64,000 bases of DNA from Typha latifolia (Eukaryota > Streptophyta > Magnoliopsida > Poales > Typhaceae). The notes under the pieces were generated by a model. It worked only from the letters and a program-made list of their open reading frames with translations. It ran no database searches and was not told where the DNA came from. The position numbers and the translations under genes were made by a program. This document shows positions 1-16,897 of this stretch, piece after piece. The DNA lies in assembly GCA_019914945.1 (NCBI GenBank), contig CM034100.1, positions 757,209 to 821,208 of the forward strand. Direction: 5' to 3'. Each line of letters starts with the position of its first letter. The first letter of the stretch is position 1.

Positions 1-560
1 CAGCTTCTATTTATGTATGCTAGTGTTGTTCAACAATAAATGCCGAAAGAATTATAGTAGGACGACTAGATGCAAATCTCCGTGCTTCTTCTGCCTGATC
101 TGTAAATTAAATTCAAGGACTCAAGACTCCAGGCATGCTTGTGTGCCTTCTTTTCTCGCTCTTTTGTATGATGATGGCAGTCAGAATTGGATTTGTGGGT
201 GTTGATAAGCTAGAATTATGACTTAATTAGAAGCCACAATCCCAACAGCACTAGAACTTGTTTAAGTTGTGGCCTAACTCCTTAAAGAGCATTAATTCAG
301 TGTTAGTCATTCACAAATAAAGGAGATAAAAGAAGAAGAATTAATTTTCAAAAATCTATGTCATCTTTTGTTGGTTGAGGATTTAGAAATCTTACTCAAT
401 CTAGAAGCAATCGAGAGGGATAAGGCTCTGAGTTCATGCAATACAATCTGAACTCCATAACGTACACATCATGCAACTATCACCAAGTGAACCAGATCAG
501 AGTCCAATCCTTTGGACAAGAAGAAAAGCCCCATTTTGCCTATCATCTCCTGCAAATCTG
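1..560. other. 3' flank of the MAKR-like gene, no gene seen
   Basis: AT-rich sequence with no convincing coding frame. The right part (roughly 240-560) probably contains the 3' untranslated region of the minus-strand gene that stops at 561. The left edge may be flank or a UTR of a gene outside the window; the short open frame at 17-205 has no recognisable domain. Confidence 0.5.
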
Positions 561-1469
561 TTACCTCTCTTGAGTCTGACATGCTGCAGCAATCATAGGA
601 ACAGATAAGGAATAGAATCCAACATCGCTTGCACTCTTTCTAGCTGAATCCAACTGCTGAGACTTCTTGCAGTAGGCAATAGCTCCTTGGATTGAGCTCT
701 CCATATCACAATTATCACTATTGCTCCTCTTGAGCACCTGTGTCTGCTGTCCTCCATTTGAATTCGCACTCGATGAGATCGACTTGGTTGTCAAACTCCA
801 CTTGATGATGCCAGAGAAGGACTTCCTGTGGCCCAAGTCCTCTTCCATTAGCTTCTCTCTATCAATGCTACTCTTGAGAGTAGAAGCATTATTGGTGTCT
901 TCCATTAAGTATGTCTCATGCTGGTTTTGACCAAATGGGCTCCTTTTCCCTGCCTTCATGTAGCCATTGGCATACTCCTTGCATGACTCATGTGAACAAC
1001 TGGATTTGGAGAATAGGGACTTGAGGTAATTTCTTGAAGCCTTCAGCTTTAGACTCAGTGGTGATTGCTTGATCAATTTCATGGACAAAGACGGCTTCTT
1101 CGGATTCGAGTGGGATAGGCCGGCCGAGCACTCATAGTAGAGATCTTCTCCTGGATTCATCTCTCCACTAGCAGAGCAAGACTTGTCTTCCAAGACATCT
1201 GCTCCCTTTGCAGGATTGGTGGTAGTGTTGTTGTGAAGAAGCCTTTGAACCATTTGAAGCCTTGGTGGGAGATGCAGGGGAAGGAGGTTTCCTTTGTAGA
1301 AGAGCTCATCAGCAGGCGAAGTAGTAGACTCTTTCTCTTGTGGGTTGGCACACATATGGAATTCAAATTCTCCAGAATGTGGAGGGGAGAAGGTGGCAGA
1401 GCTGATATCCATATCAATGTAGTCTTCTTCTGCTGAGGAGTGCTCATAGGAAGGGAGTGTTTTTGCCAT
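561..1469 (-). CDS. Membrane-associated kinase regulator (MAKR/BKI1-like) protein
   Basis: Single-exon CDS of 302 residues. The frame stays open upstream but the only ATG before the conserved N-terminus is at 1469, giving MAKTLPSYEHSS. Seen: an acidic N-terminal motif (EEDYIDMDISS), the family hallmark PADELFYKGNLLPLHLPPRL at about residues 50-70, a basic amphipathic stretch (SLKLKASRNYLKSLFSK) near the middle, then RKSFSGIIK and a C-terminal segment with SNSDNCDMESSIQGAIAYCKKSQQ. MAKR proteins are plant-only and related to BKI1; they sit at the plasma membrane through basic residues and modulate receptor kinases, for example in brassinosteroid, auxin/TMK and CLE peptide signalling. The last segment resembles the receptor-interacting tail of the MAKR2-MAKR5 group. 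Which member, and which receptor it regulates, cannot be decided from sequence. Family call is firm. Confidence 0.88.
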   Translation of the reverse strand: MAKTLPSYEHSSAEEDYIDMDISSATFSPPHSGEFEFHMCANPQEKESTTSPADELFYKGNLLPLHLPPRLQMVQRLLHNNTTTNPAKGADVLEDKSCSASGEMNPGEDLYYECSAGLSHSNPKKPSLSMKLIKQSPLSLKLKASRNYLKSLFSKSSCSHESCKEYANGYMKAGKRSPFGQNQHETYLMEDTNNASTLKSSIDREKLMEEDLGHRKSFSGIIKWSLTTKSISSSANSNGGQQTQVLKRSNSDNCDMESSIQGAIAYCKKSQQLDSARKSASDVGFYSLSVPMIAAACQTQER

Positions 1470-4400
1470 ACCAATGCTTTGTTTTGCAATCACTCAAGAG
1501 TCTTTAATCTCTTCTTGATGTGTGGATGCAGATCAATGTGCAGTGTGGATCAAGGTGGTCTTCTTGGGAAGAAAGGAGTGGGAGAGGAAGGGCATCCTTT
1601 AATGTATGCATAGAGCCAAATGAGAAAGAAAAAAAAAAAGGAAATCAAAGACAGGGTAATCAGAGAAAAATTCAGAGAATTAGGCCCCCTAATTATTTTA
1701 GCTCTTTCAAGTTTGTCTCTTCTTACACTAAAATGATGGTTGTAACTAAACATGCTCATGGAAGCTGAAATCAATCAAAAACTAATAATTGTTAAATCCA
1801 TTCTAAGGATTCTGCTGGAGGCTTAACAAATACTAACATGTTTGTCAAGAAGCCAATCATGTTGCTGAGTTGTCAAATTGAGACAGGAAGACCAATCCAC
1901 CTTTCTGCTGGGAGGTCTTTATCACCTTAAAAAAAAATTTCCTCTTATTTTTCTACAAGGATATTACAGATGCATGAAAATAGTTTGTTTTCTTCCTATA
2001 ATATATTAATTTTGCCTGGCCTATATCAATAATTGTTTCTCTTTTTGTTGATCAGGAAAGCTCTACAATTTGTTCTTTTAATCTCATTCATTTGATATTC
2101 TCATTATTTAGAATGTGGAAAGGAATAAAAAGAGAAATAAGGAATGCATTCAACCTACAGTAACTTGAATTTGAACAGAGCTCACATCCCAAGAAACCTA
2201 CAGAGTATTGTGATTCCACCCCCTGTACAAACAATAATATTAATTCAAATAGAGCACAAATGTTGTCTGCTCTTCCATGACAACTCCTCACAGTCCTCTA
2301 TATTTGTTAAAGCAAGTGTAACATACTTGCAATTATAAAATTTGCAACACTAGGAACAGCCAAAGTCTCACTTGGATTGTTAAAACCTACTTAGAATAAT
2401 TTAATCTGGAAGAGGATTCTAATGCAGTTTAACTTTCCATGCCTACAATCTATCTGTTAATGGATGACACTTGATGGATAGCTTCAAAGATTCCTATACA
2501 CTCAATAGAACATTTGATACTATCTACAAACAAAAATCTACAAACTTTCTCTGTGGGAATCCTGCAAAGCCTTCTGACATCAGTGGGTGGGAGAAATTAT
2601 AGCTGAGTTAAAAAGGAATGCACCCCCCCTGCAATGCAAAGCTCGAGGCCTTCTTTGACCTGCTTTTATACATTACAATAAAAGACTCAAACTACCAAAT
2701 TTGAAGCATTTTTCTGAGACCCCCTGCTGCTAAATTAGAAAGGACACTGCACTGCTGCTCTCTTCCTCCATAGTCCATAGTCCATAGTCCATAGCTAGGA
2801 CACTTGCTTCCCTCCACAAGAGAATCTAGCACTATTCATAGCATCAATTATGCTAAGCAGATGGTCTGCAGTCCCAACTGCAGGAATTCCTTGCAGCTAT
2901 TGATTGATTGTGGTTGCCAAATTTTATAATTAAAAAAAAAATCAATCTTGCCTTAGCATACATATACCATATAAGCGTGTATGTAGATGTGTATTCTGAG
3001 GTGCTTGCGAATAATATTCTATTTCTGTATACAAAAATGCTGTCTCTAAGGCTTGAGTTACACTTCAGTGGTAAATCTTAATAAGAAGGTAATCTATCTT
3101 AGTGTTATTGTTATTGTTATTGTTATTGTTATCGTTACAGAGTGGAGTAGAGAAAGTAATATGACTGTAAAAGAAGGATTGCAAATGATATAGTTGGAAG
3201 CACCTTCTTGGTCATTACTCCCTCCACTGATTTGATTCAAGTTGATGGCTGTGAATACTTCCCATTGCATTGATCGTGGAAGGCAATAAAGGCCCCTCCA
3301 TTGGAGTCAGCTTCGAAGTAATTGGACCTGAGACCTCAACTTGGTAAAAAGACAGCACTTGGCATGTGGCATTGTTAAGTTGCATTCTTGCATCCAGTAC
3401 CTATATTGAACCTGTCAAATGGGGGAAAAAATGATTGAATGCGTTGAAATGAGAAATTGGAAGAAAGTGTTTAGAATATTACTAACTATTTTGTAGTCTT
3501 TATATAATACCATAGGATTACTTCTTGTCATTTGTTTCTTTTTTGGAAATATAGGCCAATCTGATTTGCAATGCTATGTTGATGATGTTGTATACTTTAA
3601 GCAAAAGCATTCTTACCTTATACCTATGAAGGCACCAAAATTCATCCTTTCCTTCAGATAAAAACCAGCATCTCCTGCTACCTCTTTATACAACATATCT
3701 TCTGGAAATGGTTCTAATTCAAGTGAAGACTTCATAGCACATTGGCTCCTCATCCAAGAAGCCTCTGGTTGTCGTCGAATTGGAGATTGATTCGAGTGAT
3801 TCTCGTAGTCACCACAGTAGAATCTAGCATGTAAGAGCATGTTGTTTTCGCACGAAACTGGAAATTGTTGCAGTTCATAATGCTCTCCGTTACTATAGTT
3901 TTCTTACCGTCATAGAGAATTTTTGATCAAACATTGCGACGACGCACCTTGGTCTATGTTCAACCATTGTGAATTGTCTAGCAAATGAAGTGAAAACTTG
4001 TCAATGGAAGCAAGAACATATATAATAACTAAGAGGTGTGCTTGTACTATCAGCACTCACCTGGGAGATCAATTAATATTGCATGACTTGTGACTTGCGC
4101 AGCTAAAAGCAGCAAGAACACCAAATGGCGAGTTACTTTGAGATTCTATATAGATTGAAAAAGAAAGCACGTAGAATAGCGCTTGAGGGCAAAATCAACA
4201 TCGTTGAACAGTGACACTTTTAAATTTACAAAGCTGGATAGTTTTCCTGATTGAAATTTGTTTGAATAGACTATTCTTCATGATTAATTACAGCGATGAG
4301 GATTATGTGTTCCCCCAGAAGAAGAGTTATGATAGTGGACGTGGTGGTCAAAGCATCAGAGACGCATCTCTTGGTTGATATTGGCTTGATGTCAGTCCTT

Positions 4401-7149
4401 GTAGGAAGAGAGAGTGAGGAAGATGAATGGAAAAAATTATATTCATCCAAGCTGGGTTTCTGGACTACAAATTTATGCCCATGTTAGGCGTTTATACTGT
4501 TATTGAGTTGCATCCTTGAGTAGTGTAAGATGATCCGAAGTGATATTTTTTAGCCATCCTATTTAAAAAAAAAAAAAATTCTTCACCATTTCTATAGTGT
4601 CCATCAAGAAAATATTAAAAAGTTTCGATTAACACATGACTTTAAAGTTTAAGTTGTTAGGTTACGAACATATAGTATATATCATACCTCCTCGAGCGAA
4701 TATTTCATATGTTGGTCTATTAGGTTGGGCCGTCAGTGGTAACGGGCTTTTCTTTATCGGTGCTAATTTAAAGATTTTAGTTTATAAACTTTTTATTTAA
4801 CATTGAAATAAAATTGAAAACCAAAATGTGAACATGAGAAATTAAGAATGGCTTGATGGTGCAAAATAATAATAATAATAAGTTGATCCAAATATTCTAC
4901 AAACACAAGTGGGTCCAATCTAATCCAAGATACATTAATGCATCCAGCCCAATCCAATTGAACCCTTAGCTGTTATTGGAATATACCACCCAACCACTTA
5001 TTCCTTGACACCAAAAAGAAAAGAAAAGGAAAAGCTTATTTAAGGATTAATTAATGAAGGAGTGGTATTAAATCACCATCCTTGGAGTTCTCACATGGCT
5101 ATTTGCATGCCGAAGCTTCCATTTAATTATTTAATCCTTTTTCCCTCATTATCTCCGAGATTTATGCCGGATTTTTGCAGTCTTTCCACTAATCTTTCTT
5201 TAATCAACTAATAAATATTTTTATTGTTGGTGTTAATTAACTATGACAAGTTCGGTGGAGACGTGGAGTGTTGGGATGTGTTGTTTCATATCCATGGCAT
5301 GATTAGATGGACAACTTAGCTCAAATCTTTTCAAGCATTTGGTTGTTTGTTTGTTTGTTTTGAATTGTGATGGATGCCAACTCTAGTTTTGTTTGTTGTT
5401 TAGAAGTAAGTACTATTTTTTGAGAAAATTAGACTTAAGTCTTGTTTAATCATAGTCTTTAATTATTAACTCACATAAAAATATGAGTTTTTAAAGAATG
5501 GTGACACTCCCATATTTTTGTGACACATTTGTGAGAACTTTTCACTTTTATATATTAATAATCTAATTTTTATTTTTATATTTTAATAGTATTTACTTAT
5601 ATTTGATTGATTTTAAGTCTTTTTTCATATTTTCATTAATGATTAACTAATGGTTGCAACTTAGTGTAGAGGTTGGACGCTTAGATTTAAAATTAGATAG
5701 GGTAATTGGACATCGAATCAAATAGTAAAACTGTTGACCCAATTGCTTGAGTTCATCTTTTCATTCAGAAAACAACAAAGAAGTGCAAAATATGAAGGAG
5801 TTTGTCATCTTTGACTATTTGACATTGACAGTAGCTTGAATTTTATGCCAACCGTTTCGAACTATAAACCATATTATATATAATATATATTATATGAATC
5901 CACTTGCTTTCTTTCTTGCAAGTATTCTAATGGTAAATGACTTCTAGAAGAAGCCCTCATGGTTGGGTTTCACACTTAATTGGAACGTTGACCGTTGAAG
6001 AACGCGCGAGATAGCTGAGCTGCTACGTTTCTATCTCTTCTTCCACTTGGAGAAAGAGTATTAGAAAAAAAAAATAACTTAAAAGATAATTAAGTGATGT
6101 GATTAGGAGAAAATTTAATATCTTAAGAAAAATAACGTATCACTCTCAGAGTCTCCTTTCGTATGACTTTCTTTAACATATAATTAATGACAAGGATACT
6201 TAGTAGCTTCTTAGATATGTTATACTTGTGCTACTAATAATAATAGTTATTATTATTTTCTTATATATTATACTTTTACTTTTGTCGCAAAACGTGTTCT
6301 AATTATTGTGATGTAAAGGTTTTACATAGGAGAGTATATATACAAGATCGAATTTAGTGGAGATAAAAAGACTTTTTTTTTTTTTTTTTGTGGGGGAACA
6401 TGAAAAAGGAAAAAAAAAATCTTGAAATGAAGTGGACTAAAATAGGCAAGTACAATGATTAAGATCACCAGGTTGGGGGCGGTGGCTTTAATGAAGCAGT
6501 TTCTTTTTATTTTGATAGACTAGCAGCAGTTGCCGTTTCCGACCAACCATTATTGATTAACTCTTCGCGTTGTCTCTCTTCAAAAAGGTGCCATTTTTTT
6601 GAGGCCGGACGGCTCGATCAGGGCGACGAGTTGGGCTGCATTCCTTGGCAGATCCCGATTGATTGTGGGTCTTGGTTTATTGTTCTTGCAGATCCGGTTA
6701 AAACCCCCGTGAAACCCCCATCCCGGTAGATGCCAAAGGTGCCATCTTTTCTTTGATGTTGCTGTCTGTTGGGTTTGAGTAGATCTTTATTTGGTTGCTT
6801 CTCTTTTGATTCTGAAGTGGAGTGGAATTGATTGCTGCTCCCTTTCCTTGTTCTGGCGCTTGTTAAATTAGATTACATTTGATCCCTGATCCAAGATTTG
6901 ATTTTCTCTTTTAGTTCTTGTTCTTCTTTTGGGAAACCTTCTTGTGGTGTATGTAATGATGGGTTCTGATCTCAGGATATAAGGTGAAATTAGTTAGAAT
7001 TAGAGCTTTCTCACTCAAAACATCCATATACTTCTTGTATAATTTTGAGAGTTGTATCTATCTATAGGGTTTTACTCCATTGCATCTTTCATTGGTGTTC
7101 TCTGAGAAATATCAGGCATTCTCCATTTAGCCAGCAGCTCTGTTACATA
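1470..7149. other. 5.7 kb intergenic region, no recognisable gene
   Basis: AT-rich DNA with homopolymer runs and scattered short open frames. The longest (3613-3840 minus, 4296-4487 plus) show no domain, repeat or splice-supported continuation that I recognise. The left end holds the promoter and 5' leader of the MAKR-like gene. The last roughly 600 bases (about 6550-7149), more GC-rich and ending in a pyrimidine-rich leader, are the probable promoter and 5' leader of the HERK1-like gene; a leader intron is possible but not proven. An (AAT)-type short repeat lies near 4865-4882. Confidence 0.5.
3104..3133. repeat. GTTATT hexanucleotide microsatellite
   Basis: Four perfect GTTATT units followed by one GTTATC unit, in intergenic DNA. 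Read by eye. Confidence 0.9.
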
Positions 7150-9642
7150 ATGGATGTGGGAGAGCTTCATTTGGTCTTCAGCATTATTGGGATCATATCT
7201 GTTCTTTGTGGCTGTAATGCACAATTTACCCCAGCAGACAACTACCTTGTTGACTGCGGATCCTCAACAAACACGGTAATTGGCCAGAGAACTTTCATCG
7301 CCGATGGGTCTTCTTCGACCCTGACAACCCCTAAAAATATCCTTGCCAACACCACATCAAACTCGGTCTCTTCCTTCGATAGCTCAGCTCTATACCAAAC
7401 TGCTCGTATCTTCACAGGATCCTCCTCCTACTCTTTCAAAATTCAGAAGCATGGCAGGCACTTCATCCGCCTTTATTTCTTCCCTTTTGTGTACCAAAGT
7501 TATAATCTTACCACCGCAGACTTTACCGTCTCGACCCAGGATGTTGTCCTCCTAAATGGTTTCCGGCCACCGAGTAGTTCTTCTCCAGTGTTCAAGGAGT
7601 ACTTGCTGAACATAACTCGGGACACCCTTATCCTTTCCTTCAAGCCGTCGGGAAACCTTGCCTTCATAAATGCCATGGAGGTTGTTTCAGCCCCTGATAA
7701 CCTAATTGTCGACTCTGCACAGACTGTTAACCCTCCTATGCAGTATCTTGGCTTGTCGACGGAGCCATTGGAGACAGTTTATAGGATAAATATGGGTGGT
7801 CCAAAAATTACACCAGATAATGATACACTTTGGAGAACCTGGGTCAAAGATCAAAGTTTTTTACTCGATGCAAATCTTACCAAATCAGTCTCTTTCTCCG
7901 GAAACATTAATTATATGATAGGCGGTGCAACTCAGGAGACTGCCCCAGATATGGTTTATGGTACAGCTACAGAATTGGCAAAGTCAAACACTTCAGTAGC
8001 AGTTTTCAATATGACATGGCAGTTCGATGTCGATGGAAGTTCCAGCTACTTGATACGGTTTCATTTCTGTGACATAGTTAGTAAGTCTCTTAATATGCTC
8101 TACTTTAATGTTTATGTGAGTAGCTGGTTAGTAGCTGGTGATCTCGATCTCTCGACTCTTACGAGCAACAGTTTGGCTACAGCTTATTATATGGATTTTG
8201 TTCTGTCAGTTAGTGATTCATCCAATAAGATTCGCATCAGCATTGGCCCATCAACTTTAGGTAATGTACTACCAGATGGCATCCTAAACGGTCTTGAGAT
8301 CATGAAAGTGAGAAATAGCTCTGGTTCTGTCATTATTATTGAACCTGCTGGTTCAAAGAAGAATTTTGGTGTAATATTGGGTTCAGTTATTGGAGCAGCT
8401 GCTGTTGTGATTATTGTTGCTGTTCTTTTCATTGTACTTAGAAAGAGAAAGGCAGAAAAGCAGCATTCAAAAACTTGGGTGCCTTTCTCTATCAATGGGC
8501 TGACTTCTCTTAGCACAGGAAGTAGAACCTCCAATGGTACTACCCTTACATCATTGCAGAATGGAAGCCTTGGCTACCGCTTCTCTTTTCCCGTGCTGCA
8601 AGAAGCAACAAATAACTTCGATGAGAATTGGGTCATTGGAGTTGGAGGTTTCGGAAAGGTCTACAAGGGAGTGCTAAGGGATGACACAAAAGTTGCAGTG
8701 AAGAGAGGAAATCCAAAATCTCAACAAGGGCTCAATGAATTCCACACAGAGATTGAGTTGCTATCACGATTGCGCCACCGTCATCTAGTTTCTCTGATTG
8801 GGTACTGTGACGAGAGGAATGAGATGATTCTAGTTTATGAGTACATGGAGAAAGGTACTCTCAAGAGCCATCTCTATGGCTCAGATCTTCCTTCTCTTAG
8901 CTGGAAAGAGAGGCTGGAAATTTGCATTGGTTCAGCCAGAGGACTTCACTACCTTCACACAGGTTTTGCGAAGGCCATCATCCACCGTGATGTTAAGTCG
9001 GCAAACATTTTACTTGATGAGAACCTCATGGCGAAGGTTGCTGACTTCGGACTCTCAAAGACCGGACCTGAATTGGACCAGACACATGTTAGTACTGCAG
9101 TAAAAGGGAGCTTTGGATACCTTGATCCTGAGTATTTCCGGAGGCAACAGTTGACAGAGAAGTCGGATGTCTACTCATTTGGAGTGGTTTTGCTTGAGGT
9201 AGTTTGTGCCAGACCAGTCATTGATCCCACGCTTCCAAGGGAGATGGTGAACCTAGCAGAGTGGGGAATGAAGTGGCAGAAGAAAGGAGAGTTGCATCAA
9301 ATCATCGATAAAAGAATAGCCGGAACAATTAGATCAGATTCCCTGAGGAAGTTTGGAGAGACAGTGGAGAAATGCCTGTCTGATTATGGTGTGGACCGGC
9401 CTGCAATGGGAGATGTGCTGTGGAATTTGGAGTATGTATTGCAGCTACAAGAGGCTGAATCTAGTTTCTCTGAAATAAATAGTATCAACCGAATTGTGGA
9501 ACTTTCTTCTCATGTTCAAAACGTCAGTCCTGTCATAGAAAGTACGACGGTGGAGGAAGTCAATACCACAGATGGACATGATCTCTCTGATGTCTCAATG
9601 AGCCGAGTTTTCTCACAGTTAATCAAATCTGAGGGAAGGTAA
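7150..9642 (+). CDS. HERK1-like: CrRLK1L receptor-like kinase, HERK1 type
   Basis: Intronless CDS of 830 residues. The frame is open for 35 codons upstream but without ATG; the ATG at 7150 gives a normal signal peptide (LHLVFSIIGIISVLCGCNA). Next comes a malectin-like ectodomain (about residues 30-390, opening FTPADNYLVDCGS, with several N-glycosylation sites), one membrane helix (about 403-427) and a juxtamembrane KTWVPFSING/SNGTTLTS signature. The Ser/Thr kinase has the GVGGFG loop, catalytic Lys about 518 (VAVKRG), HRD Asp about 614, DFG and GSFGYLDPEYFRR. The tail ends VSMSRVFSQLIKSEGR, as in HERK1 and unlike THESEUS1. Known for the family: plasma-membrane sensors of RALF peptides and wall state acting with LORELEI-type GPI proteins in cell elongation and reproduction. 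All catalytic residues are present, so an active kinase is expected. Convergent with the Ca2+-ATPase gene. Confidence 0.95.
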   Translation: MDVGELHLVFSIIGIISVLCGCNAQFTPADNYLVDCGSSTNTVIGQRTFIADGSSSTLTTPKNILANTTSNSVSSFDSSALYQTARIFTGSSSYSFKIQKHGRHFIRLYFFPFVYQSYNLTTADFTVSTQDVVLLNGFRPPSSSSPVFKEYLLNITRDTLILSFKPSGNLAFINAMEVVSAPDNLIVDSAQTVNPPMQYLGLSTEPLETVYRINMGGPKITPDNDTLWRTWVKDQSFLLDANLTKSVSFSGNINYMIGGATQETAPDMVYGTATELAKSNTSVAVFNMTWQFDVDGSSSYLIRFHFCDIVSKSLNMLYFNVYVSSWLVAGDLDLSTLTSNSLATAYYMDFVLSVSDSSNKIRISIGPSTLGNVLPDGILNGLEIMKVRNSSGSVIIIEPAGSKKNFGVILGSVIGAAAVVIIVAVLFIVLRKRKAEKQHSKTWVPFSINGLTSLSTGSRTSNGTTLTSLQNGSLGYRFSFPVLQEATNNFDENWVIGVGGFGKVYKGVLRDDTKVAVKRGNPKSQQGLNEFHTEIELLSRLRHRHLVSLIGYCDERNEMILVYEYMEKGTLKSHLYGSDLPSLSWKERLEICIGSARGLHYLHTGFAKAIIHRDVKSANILLDENLMAKVADFGLSKTGPELDQTHVSTAVKGSFGYLDPEYFRRQQLTEKSDVYSFGVVLLEVVCARPVIDPTLPREMVNLAEWGMKWQKKGELHQIIDKRIAGTIRSDSLRKFGETVEKCLSDYGVDRPAMGDVLWNLEYVLQLQEAESSFSEINSINRIVELSSHVQNVSPVIESTTVEEVNTTDGHDLSDVSMSRVFSQLIKSEGR

Positions 9643-10904
9643 GCTAATTGTCATGTTTGTTCAAAATCGATCAATTGGCACTTCACCCAAAGAAGCGGAC
9701 CCAAATACTAAAGGCTAGGTTGCTGTTCTTGTCGATCTGGAGTTTTCAATTTTTTTTTTGGTTTCCTTTAATTAATCGAAGTGTATTTCTCACATCATGA
9801 ATTCTGGCATTGTAATTTTGTATCATTTTTCTTTCCCACTTCCACTTAGATTGTCCACAATGTTTTATAGCACTCGAGCCCTTTATGTATTTAGCCAGAT
9901 GAACTGTTGCATTCCTTTTTTGAATGGCTAAAGCAATCGTATTAAACAGGTCTACCTCACGAGCTGGCCCTCTAATGAAATGGATTTATATCTCTTAATT
10001 ACCACAATAATTTCAATTTTTTTTTTCTTCGTGGTCTTGAAATTTAAGGGTGGCTAATTTTGGAGATGCCAGAAGCTACAATTACGTGGTAGGTGCTGTA
10101 ACAATCAAACTGAAGGACGAAACCGCGTACATTAGGTTGTATTGAAGCTGCTTGTCGCTTAGATGTTTCTGCAAATTGTTGTGACCAAGAGACAAAAGTG
10201 TGTTTGCTTAAGATTATGCTGTGCTCTTAGAACTGTAACATTGGCATTGGTATTTATTAGACAAAATCACAGGAAATCAAGAACAAGAGATGACTCTGGC
10301 TGGACACCTGTTTATGCTTGATTTGTTTGGCATTTTCTCAACAAACAAAAAAATTAATAGTAACAACTATGTTCAAACAGTAGAACCACCCATTACAAGC
10401 AAAAGATATTTAAGCACTACGAAACAAGACGACAGCAAGCAATGTATGTGTCTGAGAGACTAAGAGACCACTATATATATATATTGCAATTTTACAGAAA
10501 ACTGAAGCCGCAAAAAAGAAAATTGAGTTGCATCTTTTTCATATCGTCACAACGTGGCCTTATTTGCGTACATTGTTCTAGACGAAAAGCTCAAAATATA
10601 ACGAGCACTTTTGTGTTTAGCTGCAGAGCATCTCATTAGATGATAACCTTTCGACTGTACGAAATAAAGTATGACCAACAGAACGAACAACTGTTCATCC
10701 TGACGATCAGTGCATTTAATAATGTATATAGAGCTCAGTCCAATAAACAATTGGAAACCCGCTTGAATCAGTGTGTGTTGCTGGAGATGTTCATTCTCAT
10801 ATAACCACTCAAGGAAGAACAGAATTGAGGAACCTGCACAGTACACTAGTTACAGCAAAGAAATCCCATGTGAGAATCTGGGGTTCAAAATTTCAGGTTA
10901 CCCT
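9643..10904. other. Convergent 3' flanks of HERK1-like and Ca2+-ATPase genes
   Basis: AT-rich, no domain-bearing open frame. It holds the 3' untranslated regions of the plus-strand kinase gene (left) and the minus-strand ATPase gene (right). Nothing else recognised. Confidence 0.6.

Positions 10905-16897
<5,993 letters not shown>

Noticed and set aside
3613..3840. 75-codon open frame on the minus strand that might be an exon
   Set aside because: No recognisable homology and no splice-linked partner exon found nearby.
7045..7149. In-frame N-terminal extension of the HERK1-like kinase
   Set aside because: It lacks an ATG, and the start at 7150 directly precedes a normal signal peptide.
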